16,122 nt of DNA from Candidatus Delongbacteria bacterium (lineage in GTDB: Bacteria; UBA4055). The stretch's first letter is position 1, and every line of letters begins with the position of its first letter. Positions 15,699 to 16,122 of this stretch are shown here, piece after piece. The notes beneath the pieces are model-generated. The model searched no databases. It had not been told where the DNA came from and was given only the letters and a program-made list of their open reading frames with translations. The stretch lies in NCBI GenBank assembly GCA_022013635.1, contig JAKLPX010000280.1, positions 1 to 16,122 on the forward strand, read 5' to 3'. The position numbers and the translations under genes are program-made.

Positions 15699-16122
15699 AA
15701 TATTATTGATCCTGCTGATTTTCGCATCATTTTTTTTGCCGCCGGTTTATTCTTACGACGGGAATTCAAATGTATTCGACGAAACGGCAATAAAAGGTCT
15801 GCCTGTTTTCAGGTATAATATATTCAGAACTTTAACTGAAAGCGGCGATAATTTTATTTTGAACATTCACGCTGATATTTCCAACGAAAGACTGCAATTT
15901 CAAAAAAGAGATTCCGTATTTTTCGCATCATATTCGTTTTCAGCGGCAGTTTTTACGGGAGACGACACCGACGGAATACCGCTGTATCAAAAATCGGTAA
16001 CAAACAATATCGTCACAAAAGAATATAAAGAAACTCAATCGAACCGTTCGTATGATAACCATAATTTAAAATTCGATATGAAAAAAGGCTCATATACGGT
16101 TTCACTTGTTATAAAGGATATG
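15691..16122 (+). CDS. Secreted GWxTD-like protein, N-terminal part (runs off the right edge)
   Basis: An open frame of 144 codons from a TTG at 15691 to the window end. It starts with a clear signal peptide: NKILLILLIFASFFLPPVYS (residues 2-21), probably cleaved before YDG. The mature part is rich in beta-strand pattern, including FILNIHADISNERLQFQKRD and the later GSYTVSLVIKD. This resembles the N-terminal half of GWxTD-domain proteins of Ignavibacteria and relatives, whose role is unknown. The GWxTD motif itself would lie beyond the window, so the family call is tentative. The TTG start is supported by AAGGA at 15678-15682, eight bases upstream, and the absence of an in-frame ATG before the signal peptide. 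It overlaps the mutase stop by eight bases, so the two are likely co-translated. Confidence 0.78.
   Translation, partial: MNKILLILLIFASFFLPPVYSYDGNSNVFDETAIKGLPVFRYNIFRTLTESGDNFILNIHADISNERLQFQKRDSVFFASYSFSAAVFTGDDTDGIPLYQKSVTNNIVTKEYKETQSNRSYDNHNLKFDMKKGSYTVSLVIKDM

Overview
The window looks like a chromosomal segment from an AT-rich bacterium of the FCB group (Bacteroidota, Ignavibacteria or relatives). Four things point that way. The purH-mreB-mreC-mreD-mrdA order is common in Bacteroidota. The promoters read as TTGACA followed by a TAnnTT(T)G element, close to the Bacteroidota -33/-7 consensus. The sugar-phosphate mutase carries the DPDSDR metal loop. The last gene encodes a secreted protein resembling the GWxTD family found in Ignavibacteria and relatives. 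Placement below the FCB level is inference.

Left part (1-3711, accessory). All genes lie on the minus strand: the first part of an AAA ATPase that runs off the left edge, then a 1050-residue single-chain restriction-modification enzyme of the type IIG / type ISP-like kind. Between them is a 163-base gap with an 18-base direct repeat at a 32-base period, a TTAACA-N6-TGTTAA dyad and a weak hairpin.

Middle (3712-4177). rpsO (ribosomal protein S15) stands alone on the plus strand with a very good promoter, a leader of about 70 bases that can fold, and an intrinsic terminator whose stem begins inside the last codons of the convergent gene mrdA.

Main block (4160-14151, minus strand). Nine genes in the transcription order etfB, etfA, acyl-CoA dehydrogenase, purN, purH, mreB, mreC, mreD, mrdA are packed with gaps of at most 27 bases and several stop/start overlaps. 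It reads as one transcription unit of about 10 kb. It joins an electron-transfer flavoprotein and its likely dehydrogenase partner, two purine-synthesis enzymes, and the rod-shape wall-synthesis machinery. EtfB carries the GRQAIDGDTAQVGP sequence typical of the flavin-bifurcating ETF group instead of the AMP-type segment.

Right part (14152-16122). A 197-base divergent promoter region separates etfB from a plus-strand phosphoglucosamine/phosphomannomutase gene. That gene overlaps a TTG-started, signal-peptide-bearing GWxTD-like protein that runs off the right edge. The two divergent promoters appear to share one near-palindromic -35 element.

I see no tRNA, rRNA, CRISPR array, insertion sequence or prophage gene. 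No stretch longer than 300 bases lacks a gene. I did not find a clearly new multi-gene system. The most unusual items are the composition of the long operon, the bifurcating-type EtfB, and the repeat and dyad array in front of the ATPase.
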